In this document: piece by piece, positions 61,790 to 64,000 of the stretch
Layout of the letters: each line of letters starts with the position of its first letter
Numbering within the stretch: the stretch's first letter is position 1
Assembly: GCA_016712885.1 (NCBI GenBank)
Contig: JADJQF010000015.1
Span: 248,001-312,000, forward strand
DNA: 64,000 nt
Reading direction: 5' to 3'
Source of the DNA: Candidatus Flexicrinis proximus
GTDB lineage: Bacteria; Chloroflexota; Anaerolineae; Aggregatilineales; Phototrophicaceae
The notes under the pieces: model-generated
The model's input: only the letters and a program-made list of their open reading frames with translations
The model's database searches: none
What the model was told of the DNA's origin: nothing
Position numbers and translations under genes: made by a program

Positions 61790-64000
61790 TCAATCCCGGG
61801 AGATGGTCACAGAGTAGTCTCTATCTTCGCAATTCACCTCGCCAAAGCTGACGCGTGTAATCCAGAGTTCGTAATCTCCTGAACTGGGCAGAGTGGCTGT
61901 GTATTGATTATTCGATGAGTTAAACAGTGAATCGAACCAATTACTCCAAGAATCAATCGGCACCTTGTGAATACTTGCCTGAACCCCGCAAATCGCATCG
62001 GCACGTGGAGAAATTGTTAGGGTTAGCTGAATCGAGCCGGCCGCTGCCCTAAAGCTGTGATGTCGAGTCCAGGATCCATCAGGTGCTCGGAACTGGCCAC
62101 TTACCCGTCCAGAGAAACTCAAGGTTTGGGTTGAGAACTCTGCCGTTGGAGGTGGTGCTGGAATAGTGGCAGCCAGCTCAATCTGAATACCGTCAGAATT
62201 AGTCAGAACCACTAAGTCACTAAAGATCCATACCTGATCGCCGCTTTCCTGCTCTATTAGGTACCAATCTTGCGCCTGTGCGATGACCGAAAAGACGTCG
62301 TTCTGTTCGGCTGCGCCCGCTACAGCATAATTTGTTCCCGGACCACTCCGCAAATTAGCAGTGTCGACATTGACTGTGACGGTGGCAATATCATCGTTGG
62401 CCGGTAGCGTTGGAGTTTGTGTCACTGCTGCGGATTGGGTACTCACAGATGCTGTGCCGGCACCGTCAAAGTCGCGGGCGCAACGGAACCCGACAACGAA
62501 GAACCCATCGACAGGATAGTCCCAGTTGCGATTCGCCGCGCGGAGGTTATCTGTATCGCTGTCCCACGAGCCACCCCGCCGCACGCGTTGAACATTCGTT
62601 CTATTGCCGGTATCTGCTTCGCGACCGTCGCTGGCATTGTAAGGATAAGGACTATAGAGGCTACTGGTCCATTCCCACACGTTCCCGCTCATATCCTGCG
62701 CACCCACCCATGACACACCTGTTGGGCGACTGCCGACACTTGCCGTCTGATTGTTGGAATTGCCGGAGTAGACGACGTTATCTTCGACGAACGTGTTCCC
62801 CCAGGGATATGCCCAGCTTTCCGGGCCGCGCGCCGCATATTCCCATTCGGCTTCGGTTGGCAGGCGTCCGCCGCGCCGCTGGCAGTACGCGTCGGCTTCG
62901 AACCATGTAACCTGCTCAACCGGACGGTTGTCGCCGCTGAAACCACTGCTTTGCGCTTGGACACCGTTACTGGTGCGGAACTGCGCCTGCGTCACCTCGG
63001 TCTGGTCGATCCAAAACGGTGTATCAATACACTGTTCGTGTACTGGTTTTTCGTCGTCATTTGTATTGCTGCCCATGTCGAAGCATCCGGCAGGCACGAG
63101 CACCATCGTCACACCGCCGAAATCCGCCTCAAAGGGCGTCCAGTCGGCATTACGGATAACCGGTGTAAGGGCCTGTTCCAGAGGTTCGGGTGCGCTCGTG
63201 GGCTGGGGTTCCGCTACGTTTTCAGATGCAGTGCCGGCACCGTCAACGTCGCGGGCGCAGCGGAAACCTATAGTAGAGTTCCCGAGGCTGGGAGTGGTCC
63301 TGAAGCGAAACGCCGTGCGGAGGTTACTGGCAGAATCGTCCCACGAGCCGCCCCTCACCACGCGCAAAACACTCGTTCTGCTTCCAGTATCTGCTTCACG
63401 ACCGTCGCTGGCATTGTAGGGATAGGGACTATACAGACTGCTGGTCCATTCCCACACATTGCCACTCATATCCTCCGCACCTATCCATGACATACCAGCT
63501 GAGTGGCCGCCTACACTCGCGGTTTGACTGCCGGAATTACTGAAATAGACCGCATAGTCCCCTACGAATCTGTCCCCCCATGGATACACCCAACTTTCCG
63601 GCCCGCGAGCCGCGTATTCCCATTCGGCTTCAGTGGGCAGGCGTCTGCCGCGCTGCTCGCAGTATGCGTTGGCCTCGAACCACGTGATCTGCTCTACCGG
63701 ACGGTCGTCGCCGCTGAAACGACTGGTTCGCGCCTGAACACCGTTATCCGCCCGAAATTGTGCCTGTGTCACTTCGGTCTTATCAATCCAGAACGGTGCA
63801 TCAAAACAAAGTTCGTGTATCGGCTTTTCGTTGTCGTTTATCGGGCTGCCTATCTCGAAGCATCCGGCAGGGACAATGACCATGACTGTGCCACCGAAAT
63901 CCGCCTCGAACGGGGTCCAGTCGGCGTTACGGATCACCGGGGTAAGTGCCAATGCAAGTGGATCAGGCGTCGGTGTGCTGGTGGGTGTCCTGGTCGGCGT
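61790..64000 (-). CDS. Surface protein with two SUMF1 (formylglycine-enzyme-like) modules, SH3b and a C-terminal beta domain; 5' end outside the window
   Basis: The frame is open to the window edge, where it encodes a Thr-Pro repeat linker (TPTRTPTSTPTPDP), so the N-terminus is missing. Two tandem FGE-sulfatase/SUMF1 modules of about 240 residues follow, each with VPAGCFxxGS, FWIDxTEVTQAQF, EQITWFEANAYC or EQVTWFEADAYC, RLPTEAEWEYAARG, GNVWEWTSSLYS and VxRGGSWD. Next come an SH3b domain (TANLRSGPGTNYAV) and a beta-sandwich like bacterial pre-peptidase C-terminal domains. The redox cysteines that make true formylglycine enzymes active are not evident, so a binding or surface role is more likely than sulfatase maturation. 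Confidence 0.85.
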   Translation of the reverse strand, partial: TPTRTPTSTPTPDPLALALTPVIRNADWTPFEADFGGTVMVIVPAGCFEIGSPINDNEKPIHELCFDAPFWIDKTEVTQAQFRADNGVQARTSRFSGDDRPVEQITWFEANAYCEQRGRRLPTEAEWEYAARGPESWVYPWGDRFVGDYAVYFSNSGSQTASVGGHSAGMSWIGAEDMSGNVWEWTSSLYSPYPYNASDGREADTGSRTSVLRVVRGGSWDDSASNLRTAFRFRTTPSLGNSTIGFRCARDVDGAGTASENVAEPQPTSAPEPLEQALTPVIRNADWTPFEADFGGVTMVLVPAGCFDMGSNTNDDEKPVHEQCIDTPFWIDQTEVTQAQFRTSNGVQAQSSGFSGDNRPVEQVTWFEADAYCQRRGGRLPTEAEWEYAARGPESWAYPWGNTFVEDNVVYSGNSNNQTASVGSRPTGVSWVGAQDMSGNVWEWTSSLYSPYPYNASDGREADTGNRTNVQRVRRGGSWDSDTDNLRAANRNWDYPVDGFFVVGFRCARDFDGAGTASVSTQSAAVTQTPTLPANDDIATVTVNVDTANLRSGPGTNYAVAGAAEQNDVFSVIAQAQDWYLIEQESGDQVWIFSDLVVLTNSDGIQIELAATIPAPPPTAEFSTQTLSFSGRVSGQFRAPDGSWTRHHSFRAAAGSIQLTLTISPRADAICGVQASIHKVPIDSWSNWFDSLFNSSNNQYTATLPSSGDYELWITRVSFGEVNCEDRDYSVTISRD

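Noticed and set aside
61790..64000. Diversity-generating retroelement target
   Set aside because: No reverse transcriptase or template repeat lies in the window; kept only as a question for the flanking sequence.

Overview
The window is 64 kb of GC-rich bacterial chromosome, densely coding, with no sign of a prophage, plasmid or CRISPR array. The gene styles suggest a Chloroflexota member, probably Anaerolineae-like. Pointers are secreted SH3b/WD40/CBM-type proteins with Thr-Pro linkers, a PHP-AlbA_2 fusion, a TPR-rich Ser/Thr kinase with an FHA partner, formylglycine-enzyme-like (SUMF1) surface proteins, a Gram-positive-type SOS-box-like operator and many GTG/TTG starts. This taxonomic call is an inference from gene content; no 16S gene is present.

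Layout. 1-5.5 kb: an edge membrane protein behind an operator-like palindrome, a PHP-AlbA_2 protein, a stand-alone response regulator, 6-phosphofructokinase and a secreted jelly-roll-like protein. 5.6-17.2 kb: a minus-strand branched-chain/aromatic acid uptake cluster in the order livG, acyl-CoA synthetase, livH, livM, livJ, livF, paaK-like. An opposite-strand secreted-protein gene and three copies of a repeat interrupt it. 17.4-22.8 kb: a lysophospholipase-like hydrolase, a TIR protein, a YbjN/lipoprotein/unknown trio and a drug/metabolite transporter. 22.9-30.9 kb: small housekeeping enzymes (YbaK-type deacylase, medium-chain dehydrogenase, sulfurtransferase, GyrI-like protein, aldo/keto reductase) and two secreted SH3b proteins, one a glycoside hydrolase and one a WD40 protein. 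31.2-36.8 kb: a KimA-like potassium importer, then a PocR-type sensor kinase split by a one-base frameshift, its response regulator and a membrane coiled-coil protein. 37.3-49.8 kb: FHA protein with kinase-TPR protein, YggT/YggS, Ada, an unknown gene behind three overlapping GAAC-N4-GTTC operators, QueG, a ParB-like protein and a ClpC/ClpA-type unfoldase. 49.8-64 kb: tandem duplicated secreted SH3b proteins, a five-gene glycan/glycolipid operon (flippase-like membrane protein, GT4, methyltransferase, two GT39-like membrane proteins), an SH3b protein, tRNA-Leu(UAA) and the 3' part of a gene with two SUMF1 modules.

The most unusual signal is not a gene. An imperfect, roughly 100-155 bp element occurs at least ten times. 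It can fold into four hairpins, two of them enclosed by a long-range stem. Copies with diverged sequence keep complementarity in the second hairpin, and nearly every copy starts within a few bases of a stop codon, always in the same orientation relative to the gene that ends there. It looks like an orientation-specific 3'-UTR element or a mobile repeat targeted to gene ends.
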